Source: Thiocapsa sp. KS1 (GTDB taxonomy: Bacteria > Pseudomonadota > Gammaproteobacteria > Chromatiales > Chromatiaceae). Taken from it: a stretch of 63,626 nt of DNA. Below the pieces are notes generated by a model. That model was not told the DNA's origin. It saw only the letters and a program-made list of their open reading frames with translations, and did no database searches. The translations under genes were made by a program, and so were the position numbers. Location: positions 3,989,939 to 4,053,564 of the forward strand of contig NZ_LN848257.1 of assembly GCF_001499735.1 (NCBI RefSeq). The letters run 5' to 3'. Shown piece by piece: positions 7,997 through 23,674 of this stretch; position 1 is the stretch's first letter, and each line of letters begins with the position of its first letter.

Positions 7997-10192
7997 TTGA
8001 CCCCCGATCTTTCCTCCTCGCCGGCGTTCGGGCACGCCGATCTTTCCAATTGCGAGCGCGAGCAGATCCAGCTCGCCGCCTCCATCCAGCCGCACGGCGC
8101 CCTGATCGTCCTGTCGGAGCCGGATCTCGTCGTGATCCAGGCGAGCGAGAATGCGCGCCGTCTGTTGCGGCTCGACAGGGATCCGATCGGGTGTCGGCTC
8201 GACGACCTTGCTCCGGTCCTGGCTGCGCGGGTCCGGCCAAGGCTCGACGATGATTTGGCGCAGATCCCGCTGGTGTTGCGAACCCCGGTGGGTGTGCATC
8301 CGGAACGCGATTTCGATGCCATCGTCCATCGTCCGCCGGCGGGGGGCTTGGTTGTGGAGCTCGAGCCGTCGGGGGCCGCGGTCGATCTGTCCGGGCAGAT
8401 CAATGCCGCGTTGCAGACGATCATCGCCTCGGCTTCGCTGCGCGCCTTGTGCGACGATGCCGCTCGGATCTTCAAGGCGATCGCGGGCTACGATCGGGTC
8501 ATGGTCTATCGGTTCGACGACGAGGGCCACGGGGAGGTCTTTTCCGAGCAACGCGAGCCCGAGCTCGAAGCCTATCTCGGCAATCGTTACCCGGATTCCG
8601 ATATCCCGCAAATCGCGCGTCGGCTCTATGAGCGGAACCGGATCCGCCTCTTGGTCGATGTCGACTACACGCCGGTGCGTCTGCATCCCCGCGCCTCGCC
8701 CCTGACGGGCGAGGATCTGGATATGTCGCTCTGCTCCCTGCGCAGCATGTCGCCGATCCACATGCAGTATTTGAAGAATATGGGCGTCGGGGCGACCCTG
8801 GTGGCATCGCTCTTGGTTGGCGGCAGGCTGTGGGGCCTGATCGCCTGCCATCATTGCGGACCGCGCTTCGTGCAGTACGAGATTCGAGCGGTCTGCGAGC
8901 TTCTGGCCGAGGCGGTCGCGACCCGGATCGCCGCCTTGGAGAGCTTTGTCCAGGCCCAGGCCGAGTTGTCCGTGCGGCGACTGGAGCAGCGGATGGTCGA
9001 GGCGATCTCGCGCGAAGGCGACTGGACATCGGCGCTCTTCGACGATCCGCGAACCCTGCTTCAGACCGTCGATGCGGCGGGTGCGGCCTTGCTCTGCGAC
9101 GGACGAATCCTGACGGCCGGCGAGGTCCCCGGCACCCGTGACCTGCGCGAGATCGGCGCCTGGTTGGATGCCCTGCCTCAGCATGCGGTGATGGCGACCG
9201 CATCGCTGCGGCGCGACGAGCCTCGTCTCGCCCATCTGACCCCGGTGGCGAGCGGTATCCTCGCGGCGCCGGTTTCGAGCTGTACGGGCGAATATCTCAT
9301 CTGGTGTCGTCCGGAGCGTGTACGCACCGTCACCTGGGGCGGCAATCCGTTCAAGCCCGTCCTGAGCGGAGACGACCCGTCGCAGCTCTCGCCGCGGCGT
9401 TCATTCGCACAATGGCATCAGGTCGTCGAGGGGACATCCGATCCCTGGACCGCTGCGAATCTGGCGACTGCCAGACTGATCGGCGAATCCGTCGGGGACG
9501 TCATCCAGCAGTTTCGCTCGGTTCGTGTGCTGATCGCGCAGGCGCAGCTCGCCCAAGTCCGTTCGCAGGTCGGGGTCTCCGAGCAGCCGATCCTCATCGC
9601 CGATGCGGACGGCGTTTTTTTGCTGACGACCGAGTCCTTCGAGCGGCTCCTGCATCCGGATCAAGCGCGTCCCCGATGCCTTGAGGATCTGCTTGCCTTG
9701 TTCTCGGAGCCGACGCAGGACGAGGCGCGCCGCCGTCTCCATGAGCTGACGACACATCGTCGGGCTTGGCGTGGAGAGGTGGACTTGAACACCAGGGATG
9801 TCGGCCTTCGCCCGTTTCTGGTGCGCGCCGATCCCGTTTTTTCCTCGCCGGAACGGGTCTTGGGCTTTGTCCTCTTGCTGACCGATCTGAGCGAGCGCAA
9901 AAGGGCCGAGGATGCCCGGCATCGGGTTCAGGCCGGCCTGCTGGAGCAGCAAAAGATGATGCGCCAGCAGCTGCAATGGAGTGCCAATCCCCTGTACCGC
10001 GAGCTGCTCTCGGCGATTGTCGGGAATGCGCAGCTTGCCGCGCTCGAGGTGACCGACGGCGTCGATCTCGCCCGCGTGCCCGCTTTGGTCGAGGCCGTGC
10101 AATCATCGGTTCAGCGGACCACCCAGCTCCTCGAGCACCTCGCCTGGTATTCGGCTCAGCACACCAAGGCCGATCCCCCCGCCCGCAACTGA
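7997..10192 (+). CDS. bphP: Bacteriophytochrome photoreceptor with PAS/helical non-kinase output (BphP1 type)
   Basis: A 731-residue red/far-red photoreceptor. The PAS domain (about 15-125) holds Cys19 (SNCEREQIQ), the biliverdin attachment site of bacteriophytochromes. The GAF domain (about 140-315) has PDSDIP at 199-204 and chromophore His255 and His285. The PHY domain (about 325-505) has the tongue motif PRRSF (466-470). A second PAS (about 525-635) and a helical C-terminus (about 640-731) follow. No HATPase or H-box catalytic region exists, so it is not a histidine kinase. This order matches BphP1 of photosynthetic Bradyrhizobium/Rhodopseudomonas, which antagonises PpsR2. Start is TTG 7997 with GGAG at 7983-7986. 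No haem oxygenase gene for biliverdin is seen nearby. Confidence 0.93.
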   Translation: MTPDLSSSPAFGHADLSNCEREQIQLAASIQPHGALIVLSEPDLVVIQASENARRLLRLDRDPIGCRLDDLAPVLAARVRPRLDDDLAQIPLVLRTPVGVHPERDFDAIVHRPPAGGLVVELEPSGAAVDLSGQINAALQTIIASASLRALCDDAARIFKAIAGYDRVMVYRFDDEGHGEVFSEQREPELEAYLGNRYPDSDIPQIARRLYERNRIRLLVDVDYTPVRLHPRASPLTGEDLDMSLCSLRSMSPIHMQYLKNMGVGATLVASLLVGGRLWGLIACHHCGPRFVQYEIRAVCELLAEAVATRIAALESFVQAQAELSVRRLEQRMVEAISREGDWTSALFDDPRTLLQTVDAAGAALLCDGRILTAGEVPGTRDLREIGAWLDALPQHAVMATASLRRDEPRLAHLTPVASGILAAPVSSCTGEYLIWCRPERVRTVTWGGNPFKPVLSGDDPSQLSPRRSFAQWHQVVEGTSDPWTAANLATARLIGESVGDVIQQFRSVRVLIAQAQLAQVRSQVGVSEQPILIADADGVFLLTTESFERLLHPDQARPRCLEDLLALFSEPTQDEARRRLHELTTHRRAWRGEVDLNTRDVGLRPFLVRADPVFSSPERVLGFVLLLTDLSERKRAEDARHRVQAGLLEQQKMMRQQLQWSANPLYRELLSAIVGNAQLAALEVTDGVDLARVPALVEAVQSSVQRTTQLLEHLAWYSAQHTKADPPARN

Positions 10193-10202
10193 TACGGCCG
10201 GG

Positions 10203-10469
10203 TCAGGGGCGCCAGCGCAGAGCCAAATCGGCGAGATGCGCGACCAAGGCAAAGGCCAGCCAGAGGCCAATCCAGACCCACCCGGCACCCGTCAGAGCCG
10301 CACGCAAGGCGACTAGCAGGAATGTCCCGGCGAGCAGCAGACCGACCAGATCGCGCGGGGCGACACCTTTTCCGGTCAGGCGGTGGAGAAGCGTCAGAGC
10401 GATCGCCTCGATCAGGACCAGGCCGATGATCAGATCGATCAAGCGTCCGCTTGCGAAGAGCTCGGCCAT
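10203..10469 (-). CDS. Small hydrophobic membrane protein (unknown) downstream of bchP
   Basis: An 88-residue protein with three likely transmembrane helices (about 8-28, 38-58 and 62-82), and charged residues between them. Initiation at ATG 10469 is preceded by AGGAGG-like sequence (revcomp of cgcctcctt, 10475-10483). It is the last gene of the minus-strand set ppsR2-bchG-bchP-orf88, 48 bases after bchP. Its stop is only 10 bases from the end of bphP, so the two operons converge tightly. No catalytic motif is visible. Its position suggests a role in bacteriochlorophyll esterification or pigment-protein assembly at the membrane, but this is inference only. Confidence 0.75.
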   Translation of the reverse strand: MAELFASGRLIDLIIGLVLIEAIALTLLHRLTGKGVAPRDLVGLLLAGTFLLVALRAALTGAGWVWIGLWLAFALVAHLADLALRWRP

Positions 10470-10517
10470 GATGGCGCCTCCTTGGGTGATCGCGGCGCTC
10501 GCGTCCGCGGCGTCGCG

Positions 10518-11723
10518 TCAGCGTGCCGAGACGAAACCCAAGAGATGCGCCATGTCCTTGAAGAAGACACGCAGATGGGCGGCCGGCTTGGCGCGGACCA
10601 GACGCTTGTTCATGTAGGCATCCCAGGTCAGCGATTGCACGTCCGGGTCCTTGCACATGCTCACGAAACGCTCGCGACGCTTGTCGCTGGAGTACCAAAA
10701 GTACTGCATCATCCCCAGCACCCAGAAGACCTTGCCGTGGGACTTCATGAAGCGGGCCCGCGCGGTCTTGAGCGCGCGCGCATCGCCGGTGGAGAGAAAG
10801 GTGTCGACCGCGTCCCCGGCCAGCCGTCCGCCGACCAGCGCGTAATAGATGCCTTCGCCCGAAGCGGGAGCCACCACACCGGCGGCATCGCCGGCCAGCA
10901 CCAGGTCGCGTCCGTTGTCCCAGCGCTTCAACGGTTTCAACGGGATGGGCGCACCCTCGCGACGCAGGGTCTCGGCGTGTTCCAGCCCGGCGCGGCGACG
11001 CAGCTCGGTGGTCGCGCTCTTGAGCGAGAAGCCCTCGACCGCGGTGCCTACGCCGACGCTGGTCGTGTCGCCGTGCGGGAAGACCCAGCCGTAGAAGTCC
11101 GGGGAGATGTCGCCTTGGTAGTAGACGTCGCAGCGCGTGCCGTCGAAATCGGCCGGGCCGCCGTTGGCCGGGGTGCGCACGATCTCGTGATAGGCGGCGA
11201 CATACTTGATCTTGTCCGCGCCCGGGACGCACTGCTTTCCGACCGCCGAATGGGCTCCGTCGGCGCCGATCACGGCCCGCGCGCGGACCCGCTCGGATTC
11301 GTTGCCGCTGCGCCCGGCGCCCGGTCGATAGCGGATCAGGGCCACACCGTCGGTGTCGCGCTCGACCGCCTCGAAGGTGCCGGTGCGCCGCTCGGCTCCG
11401 GCCTGGGCGGCACGCTCGCGCAGCCACTCGTCGAAATGCTCGCGATCCACCATGCCGACATAGCCGCCGTTGATGGGCATGTCCACACGCTGATCGGACG
11501 GGGAGACCATGCGGGCTGAGTTGACCTGGTTGGCCAGCATGGATTCCGGGATATCGAACTCACGCATCGCCTGCGGCGGAATGGCGCCGCCGCAGGGTTT
11601 GATGCGTCCGCCGCGATCGAGCAGAAGGACGCGACGTCCCCGCTTGGCGAGATCGGTTGCGGCGGTCGCACCGGCGGGTCCGCCGCCGATCACCACGACA
11701 TCGAAGGTTTCGAGGTTTGTCAT
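10518..11723 (-). CDS. bchP: Geranylgeranyl diphosphate/geranylgeranyl-bacteriochlorophyll reductase
   Basis: A 401-residue FAD-dependent reductase that saturates three double bonds of the geranylgeranyl tail to give phytol. The N-terminal dinucleotide-binding motif VVVIGGGPAGATAA is followed by PCGGAIPP, characteristic of ChlP/BchP. The central GADGAHSAV and late LAGDAAGVVAPASGEGI flavin motifs are intact. Start ATG 11723 gives the family N-terminus (MTNLETFDVVV); a longer frame upstream lacks support. It lies 96 bases downstream of bchG on the same strand, the order in which the two enzymes act. Confidence 0.95.
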   Translation of the reverse strand: MTNLETFDVVVIGGGPAGATAATDLAKRGRRVLLLDRGGRIKPCGGAIPPQAMREFDIPESMLANQVNSARMVSPSDQRVDMPINGGYVGMVDREHFDEWLRERAAQAGAERRTGTFEAVERDTDGVALIRYRPGAGRSGNESERVRARAVIGADGAHSAVGKQCVPGADKIKYVAAYHEIVRTPANGGPADFDGTRCDVYYQGDISPDFYGWVFPHGDTTSVGVGTAVEGFSLKSATTELRRRAGLEHAETLRREGAPIPLKPLKRWDNGRDLVLAGDAAGVVAPASGEGIYYALVGGRLAGDAVDTFLSTGDARALKTARARFMKSHGKVFWVLGMMQYFWYSSDKRRERFVSMCKDPDVQSLTWDAYMNKRLVRAKPAAHLRVFFKDMAHLLGFVSAR

Positions 11724-11819
11724 TGGATAATGGCCCTGAGCTTGGGGTAAGCCGATGTGTTCATGCGCCCTGCGCAACGGCGCCGGGCAGACGCGATTCG
11801 GCATTCGGTCGGGTCCGGG

Positions 11820-12728
11820 TCACGCGAGAAGCCCGCGCACGGCGAAGGCGCTGATCATCATCCCGGTGACGTAGACGCTGACGCCGAGACCGCTGAACCA
11901 GGTTGCCCGCTCGCGCGGACTTTGCAGGAAGCGAACCATGAGAAGCAGTTGGATCAGCAGGACCACGCCGACGGCGATCCCGTGGGCTGGTTTGTCCCAA
12001 GCGAGCAGCAGCGCGATTACGATCGCCTGAGGCACGGCCATCACGATGCTGGCCAGGCGCGCGGCCCCGTCGACACCGAGCTGAACCGGCAGCGAGCGCA
12101 CGTTCATCTGCTTGTCGCCCTCGATCGCCTTGAAATCGTTGAGCGTCATAATGCCGTGGGCGCCGATGCTGTAGAGCACCGCGAGGGCAAGGATCCGCCA
12201 GTCCGGCATGGCGCCGCCGAGCATGACGGCCGCCCCGGTGACCCAGGCCAGTCCTTCGTAGGAGAAGCCGACCGCAAGGTTGCCCCACCAGCCGTTGCCC
12301 TTGAGTCGAAACGGCGGCGCGCTGTAGGCCCACGCGAGCGCCATGCCGATCAGGGATGCCCCGAAGACCCAGGGGCCGAGCACCCAGGCGAGCAGCAGCG
12401 AGAGCGTGGTCCAGATGAGCGCAAGATAGAGCCCCCAGCGTCCGGGGATACGGCCCGAAGGGATCGGACGATTCGGCTCGTTGATGGCGTCGACATGGCG
12501 GTCGTACCAGTCGTTGACGACCTGGCTCGTTCCGCACATCAGGGGGCCGGCCAGCAGAACGCCCGCGATCAGGAGCCACCACTGTTGCAGGACGGGTGCG
12601 CCTGAGGAGACGACCCCGCACGCGAAGGCCCACATCGGCGGGAACCAGGTGATGGGATGCGACACTTCCAGGATCGCGGGCATGGACGGACGTGCGGACG
12701 CTGCCGCGGGTAATGCGCTTGGATTCAT
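11820..12728 (-). CDS. bchG: Bacteriochlorophyll synthase (bacteriochlorophyllide a prenyltransferase)
   Basis: A 302-residue UbiA-superfamily membrane prenyltransferase that esterifies bacteriochlorophyllide a with geranylgeranyl or phytyl diphosphate. The first Asp-rich motif NDWYDRHVDAINEPNRPIPSG and the second motif NDFKAIEGDKQMNVRSLP are both present, with eight or nine predicted membrane helices. The start is ATG 12728, 5 bases after the ppsR2 stop; the same frame stays open upstream through ppsR2, but that extension has no family match. The ppsR-bchG-bchP order is conserved in purple bacteria, but the PucC-like gene (orf428/bch2) found between bchG and bchP in Rhodobacter is missing. 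Confidence 0.95.
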   Translation of the reverse strand: MNPSALPAAASARPSMPAILEVSHPITWFPPMWAFACGVVSSGAPVLQQWWLLIAGVLLAGPLMCGTSQVVNDWYDRHVDAINEPNRPIPSGRIPGRWGLYLALIWTTLSLLLAWVLGPWVFGASLIGMALAWAYSAPPFRLKGNGWWGNLAVGFSYEGLAWVTGAAVMLGGAMPDWRILALAVLYSIGAHGIMTLNDFKAIEGDKQMNVRSLPVQLGVDGAARLASIVMAVPQAIVIALLLAWDKPAHGIAVGVVLLIQLLLMVRFLQSPRERATWFSGLGVSVYVTGMMISAFAVRGLLA

Positions 12729-12733
12729 GCCGC

Positions 12734-14158
12734 TCACTTGTCGTCTGGCGCCGATGGCTCGGCGGCTTGGTCGGTAATGCCGTAACGGTCGATTTTGACG
12801 TATAGGCTTTGGCGGCTCAACCCCAGCAGCTCGGCGGCGGAGGCGCGGTTGTCGCCGGTCAGCTTCAGCGCCGCCTCGATGCAGAGCCGCTCGATGGTGT
12901 CGGTCGATTCGCGCACCAGCTCTTTGAGCGGGACCCGTCCGACGCGGTCGGTGAGCTGATCGAGCCACCGCGGCTGCTCGGGGCTCGTGGGCTGCTCGGC
13001 GTTGAGTCGACGGCCGACATCGCGGATGAAGAAGCCGAAATAGGGCCGCTCGCCGTTGCGGACCGCGGCGGCCGAGATCTCGATATCCGTCGTCGAGCCG
13101 TACTCGCCGCGCAAGGTGGTTGCGAAGAGCCGGACCGTGTCGTGCTGACGCAGGTTGGCCATGAGGACGTTGAGATCGACGCCCGGACGTCCGAGCCAAC
13201 GATCGAGCGACTCGCCGCGCGCCTGCTGCTCGGCCGCGATCTCGGTCAGGGCCAGGAAGGTATTGTTCGCACTCAGGACCCGCCCGTCCGCGTCCGTGAT
13301 GACGACACAATCCGGGGCATTCTCCAGGACGCGCAGATAGCGCGCCCGGTTCTCCGGCAAGGTGGAGGTGGAGGTCTCGGCGAGTATCGGCGACAGCCGA
13401 ACCAAGAGGAAAGAGAGGTTCTCCTGGCGCAGCAGCGACGCGGACACCAGGAACTCCTGCATGCCGTCGGCGAGCTTGGCCCGCACGTCGTCCGCCCGGC
13501 CGGCGGCACGTACGCCGGCCAAGAGGCCGTTGATCGCCTGTGTACCCTCGGTGTCGAAACCTTCCGGGAAGGGGCGGCCGATGACCCGCGTCGGCGACTC
13601 GCCGAGGAGCTGACCGGCAGCCGGGTTTGCCTCCACCACCCTCTGGGTCGGCGCGTCGATGATGAGGATCGCCTCGGAGACCATGCGAAACAACAGCCGA
13701 TAACGCGTCTCGACTTGGCGGAACCGCCAATAATCGCGCTCCAATGCCTGCTGTGCATCGACGAGCTGCTGTTGCAAGGCGGCCATGCTTTGGAGATTGC
13801 GCCCCAGCGCCACCACACTGCTTCCGAGACGCAGGGCTCGGTATTGGATCGGGATATCGGTGCCGCGGATGGTTGGATGGCTGACTTGCCGCCACCGGGT
13901 GACCTGGCGGCCGGATGCCTCTTTGAGCAATGCTTCGAGGTTCGCACGGCTCTCGGGCAGGACGGTGGTCAGCCAGGGTTGTCCGATCCAGTCGCTGCTG
14001 AGCTCGCTCGACAGATCCTCGCTGCCGAACGCGATGTCGCAGACGATCCCCGCCTGGTCGACCACGACGGCAATGTCGGTTGCGCCTTCTACCAGCGCCG
14101 CCGCCGTTTCGGCATCGAGGACGCCGAACGATTCCTTCGGGGCTCTGAACGGACTCAC
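12734..14158 (-). CDS. ppsR2: PpsR/CrtJ aerobic/redox repressor of photosynthesis genes
   Basis: A 474-residue PpsR: N-terminal PAS-like domain, Q-linker (AQQALERDYWRFRQVETRYR core), PAS1 (about 155-265), PAS2 (about 275-385) and a C-terminal Fis-type HTH with NRASAAELLGLSRQSLYVK. Three cysteines are visible: about Cys40, Cys284 and Cys426. Cys426 sits in the HTH (RLCIEAALKL) where Rhodobacter PpsR has its redox-responsive Cys. The chosen start is GTG 14158, with GGAGGG ten bases upstream and a length close to Rhodobacter PpsR (464). Upstream ATGs (14182, 14278) lack a ribosome site. It is first gene of ppsR2-bchG-bchP, so the regulator is co-transcribed with pigment genes. Confidence 0.93.
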   Translation of the reverse strand: MSPFRAPKESFGVLDAETAAALVEGATDIAVVVDQAGIVCDIAFGSEDLSSELSSDWIGQPWLTTVLPESRANLEALLKEASGRQVTRWRQVSHPTIRGTDIPIQYRALRLGSSVVALGRNLQSMAALQQQLVDAQQALERDYWRFRQVETRYRLLFRMVSEAILIIDAPTQRVVEANPAAGQLLGESPTRVIGRPFPEGFDTEGTQAINGLLAGVRAAGRADDVRAKLADGMQEFLVSASLLRQENLSFLLVRLSPILAETSTSTLPENRARYLRVLENAPDCVVITDADGRVLSANNTFLALTEIAAEQQARGESLDRWLGRPGVDLNVLMANLRQHDTVRLFATTLRGEYGSTTDIEISAAAVRNGERPYFGFFIRDVGRRLNAEQPTSPEQPRWLDQLTDRVGRVPLKELVRESTDTIERLCIEAALKLTGDNRASAAELLGLSRQSLYVKIDRYGITDQAAEPSAPDDK

Positions 14159-14332
14159 GGCGACCAGACCCTCCAATGCCATGGGGCGCGCCGGGTCGAC
14201 CCCGCCTCGGGGTCGGCAGCGGCCGGCTCGCCGGAACGATCCTGACGGGTCGCCATGCCCTTCGGCATCCGGCACCATTGCGCCAGGCGACTTCGCGCGG
14301 ATCTCTCGATATGCCTTCCGGCTCTCGCCTGT

Positions 14333-14350
14333 TGTGCGCCGATGATCACA
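14333..14350. promoter_or_regulatory. Candidate PpsR box upstream of ppsR2
   Basis: TGT-GCGCCGATGATC-ACA fits TGT-N12-ACA exactly, about 175 bases upstream of the ppsR2 start. The inner bases (TGTGC/TCACA) differ from the preferred TGTCA/TGACA, and a six-base motif occurs by chance several times in a window of this size, so autoregulation is only a suggestion. Confidence 0.3.
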
Positions 14351-14594
14351 GGAAACCGCTTGCGCTGCTCGGGGCCGAAAGTCATCAAACGAAAATTACG
14401 CCGAGGCGCTGGCTGCGGGGTCCGAGCGATCCTTAGCCGATCGCCGGGGCCCCGCCGTTGCTCGGAGTCCGCATTTGGAGGTGTTGCAGCGGGATGAAGC
14501 GTGCTGCCGGGCGCAGCTGCACCCGAGGGCAATGCAGAAACGCCAGTCCACCGGTGTCGGGCTCGCTACCCTATTGTGGTGCCTGGCGCGGGGT

Positions 14595-14651
14595 TGTCAA
14601 GTCAGGTTTACGTAAAGTTTGGTTGACGCATCCCTGAAAGCGGACTAGATT
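14595..14651 (+). promoter_or_regulatory. bchF operon promoter with adjacent near-PpsR site and palindrome
   Basis: The -35 TTGACG (14623-14628, 5/6) is 17 bases from -10 TAGATT (14646-14651, 4/6), about 50 bases upstream of the bchF start. Just upstream lies TGT-N12-ACG (14595-14612), one base off a PpsR box, overlapping the perfect palindrome TTTACGTAAA (14608-14617). PpsR or another dimeric regulator may bind here. Confidence 0.6.
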
Positions 14652-14663
14652 CGTCTTATGTAG

Positions 14664-16496
<1,833 letters not shown>

Positions 16497-16500
16497 CACG

Positions 16501-18070
16501 ATGCAGCTCACACTTTGGTCATACGAAGGACCCCCGCACATCGGCGCGATGCGGATCGTCGCCTCCATGGAAGGTGTGCATCTGGTCCTGCATGCGCCTC
16601 AGGGCGATACCTACGCCGATCTGCTTTTTACCATGATCGAACGGCGCGGCACCCGTCCGCCCGTGTCCTACACGACCTTTCAGGCGCGCGAGCTCGGCAG
16701 CGACACCGCGGAGCTGGTCAAAACCAGCGTCGCCGATGCCTTCGAGCGCTTCAAGCCGCACGTGCTTCTGGTGGGCGAGGCCTGCACGGCCGAGCTGATC
16801 CAGGATCAGCCCGGCGCGCTGGCGCGCGGGATGGGTCTGCCGGTGCCGGTTCTGTCGCTCGAGCTGCCGGCCTATGCCCGCAAGGAATGCTGGGGCGCCA
16901 ACGAGACCTTCTATCAACTGGTCCGTGGTCTGCTCAAGCCCCGCGTCCCGGAAGCCGGACGTCATCCCGAGCCGAGACCGGCCGATCGGCGCCCGCGTGC
17001 GAATCTGCTCGGCCCCACGGCGCTGGGTTTTCGCTGCCGCGACGACGTCGAAGAGGTCACTCGGCTGCTCGCGTCGGTCGGCGTGGATGTCCATGTGGTC
17101 GCGCCCTTGGGTGCCACCCCGGAAGACCTGCTCCGCATCCCGGAGGCGGATTTCAACGTCTGTCTCTATCCGGAGACGGCCGATCAGACCTGTCTTTGGC
17201 TGGAGCGGATGTTCGGCCAGCCGACGGTGAAGACGGTGCCGATCGGCATCGGCGCGACCCGTGATTTTCTCGACGAGGTCGGGCGCATCGCCGGGATCGA
17301 CGTGACTGATGCCAAGTCGCCGATTTCGTCTAGAATGCCCTGGTACTCGCGATCCGTCGATTCGACCTACCTGACCGGCAAGCGTGTCTTCATCTTCGCC
17401 GACGCCACCCATGCGGTCGCCGCGGCGCGGATGTGTGCCGAAGAGTTGGGCTTTACCGTTGTCGGCATCGGGACCTATGCCCGCGAGTTTGCGCGCGACG
17501 TGCGCGAGTGTGCCAAGCGCTACGGCGTCGAGCCGCTGATCACGGACGACTATCTCGAGGTCGAGAAGCGGGCGGCGGAGCTTCAACCCGAGCTGATGTT
17601 GGGCACCCAGATGGAGCGCCACATCGCCAAGCGGTTGGGTATTCCCTGCGCGGTGATCTCGGCGCCCGTGCATGTCCAGGATTTTCCGGCGCGGTATGCG
17701 CCGCAGATGGGTTTCGAAGGTGCGAACGTGATCTTCGACACCTGGGTCCACCCTTTGATGATGGGGCTCGAAGAGCATCTCATCACCATGTTCCGGGAGG
17801 ACTTCGAGTTTCACGATGCGGCCACGGCGTCGCATCTCGGATCGCGGGTCGGGGCGAGTCGGCCGGCCGAGGCCGGATCCGAGTCGCAAGCAGCGGCAGA
17901 ACCGGCGGATTCGCCGATGCAGGCCGATGCTTCCACCGTCATTTGGGCAGCGGAAGCCGAGCAGGAGCTGAAAAAGATCCCGTTCTTCGTGCGCGGCAAG
18001 GCGCGTCGGAATACCGAGCGCTTCGCGGCGGAACAGGGCATCCAGACCATCACTGTGGAGACGCTCTACG

Positions 18071-18096
<26 letters not shown>
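16501..18096 (+). CDS. bchB: Light-independent protochlorophyllide reductase subunit B
   Basis: A 531-residue NifK-like partner of BchN. The N-terminus [19 protein letters not shown] and Asp at about 36 (GDTYADLLF), the unusual cluster ligand of this enzyme, are present, and the conserved [14 protein letters not shown] follows. The catalytic core ends near residue 440. An Ala/Ser/Glu-rich linker (about 445-485) joins it to a C-terminal PCP-reductase-like domain ([18 protein letters not shown]...). The 3' end overlaps bchH by 26 bases. Confidence 0.95.
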
Positions 18097-22715
<4,619 letters not shown>

Positions 22716-22716
<1 letters not shown>

Positions 22717-23417
22717 TGGCAAACGGCTCGTATCAAGAGCGCCGCGAAGAGATCGAAACCTACTTCGATCGCACCGCCGCCGACGCCTGGCGCAAGCTGA
22801 CATCCGACGTGAAGGTCAGCCGCATCCGAGCCACCGTGCGTGCGGGTCGCGACGACATGCGGGCGACCCTGTTGAACTGGCTGCCCGCCGACCTGACCGG
22901 CAAGCGTCTGCTCGACGCCGGGTGCGGGACAGGTGCACTGGCCTTCGAGGCGGCGCGGCGGGGTGCGGAGGTCGTTGCCATCGACGTCGCTCCGACCCTG
23001 ATCCAGATTGCGCAGGAGCGCACCCCGAAGGATCTCGGCCCCGGGTCGGTCCATTTCGAGGCCGGGGACATGCTGGATCCGGCGCACGGACGCTTCGATC
23101 ACGTGGTCGCCATGGACTCTTTGATCCATTACGTGCCGGCGGATGTCGTGAGGGTGCTGGCCGGGCTTGCCGGACGGACCGGCGGCTCGATCCTCTTCAC
23201 CTTCGCGCCGAAGACGCCGGCGCTGGCGGTCATGCACGCGGTCGGGCAGCTCTTTCCGCGCGGCAACCGATCGCCCGCGATCGTGCCGGTCGGACCGGAT
23301 CGCCTGCGCGCGCTCTTGGCTGCCGAGCCGGCGCTTGCGGGTTGGTGTCCGCAGCGAACCAGGCGGATCGCCGTCGGATTTTATACATCGCAGGCACTCG
23401 AGCTGGTGCCGGCGTGA
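22716..23417 (+). CDS. bchM: Mg-protoporphyrin IX O-methyltransferase
   Basis: A 233-residue SAM-dependent methyltransferase that esterifies the ring C propionate of Mg-protoporphyrin IX, the substrate of BchE. SAM motif I LLDAGCGTGALAFEAARRG (about 64-82), a later acidic motif VVAIDVAPT, and MDSLIHYVPADV (post-motif) are clear. ATG 22716 shares one base with the bchL stop; a TTG three bases earlier is also possible. It closes the bchFNBHLM block. In other purple bacteria lhaA commonly follows; here the next gene is puhA. Confidence 0.95.
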
Positions 23418-23654
23418 GCAGTCGAGTGTGGTGTTTCTCGAGACTGCCGTTTGTGCGCCCCTGCACAGGATGCCGCGGTCGGTTGCGGCTAGGCACTCGG
23501 GCGTGGGTTCGGCCCGGCCTCGGCCGGTCCTTTCATTGGCTAGGGAGTCGTCAATCACATCGATATTCAGAGCGGTTTTTCCCACGTTGGTCGACATTGA
23601 TCGGCTTGTCGCTCCCCGAGCGAATCCGATCATCGACGGTCATCGCGCTTCGGC

Positions 23655-23674
23655 CTAACCGGCGTCCCGGTTAG
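23655..23674 (+). terminator. Perfect stem-loop between bchM and puhA
   Basis: An 8-bp perfect stem CTAACCGG/CCGGTTAG with a 4-base loop (CGTC), followed by TCTTTCGTCC, ends 26 bases before the puhA start and 14 bases before its CGGAGG ribosome site. It may end bchM transcription partially or protect the 5' end of puhA mRNA, letting reaction-centre H levels differ from the bch genes. Confidence 0.5.

Noticed and set aside
11820-13895. A 691-codon open frame covering bchG and most of ppsR2.
   Set aside because: Only the last 302 codons match a protein (BchG); the rest is antisense-like shadow of ppsR2 in another frame.
14333-14350. Treating every TGT-N12-ACA match as a PpsR operator.
   Set aside because: Six fixed bases occur by chance several times in this length; only the crtD-crtE pair and the puf site have supporting context.
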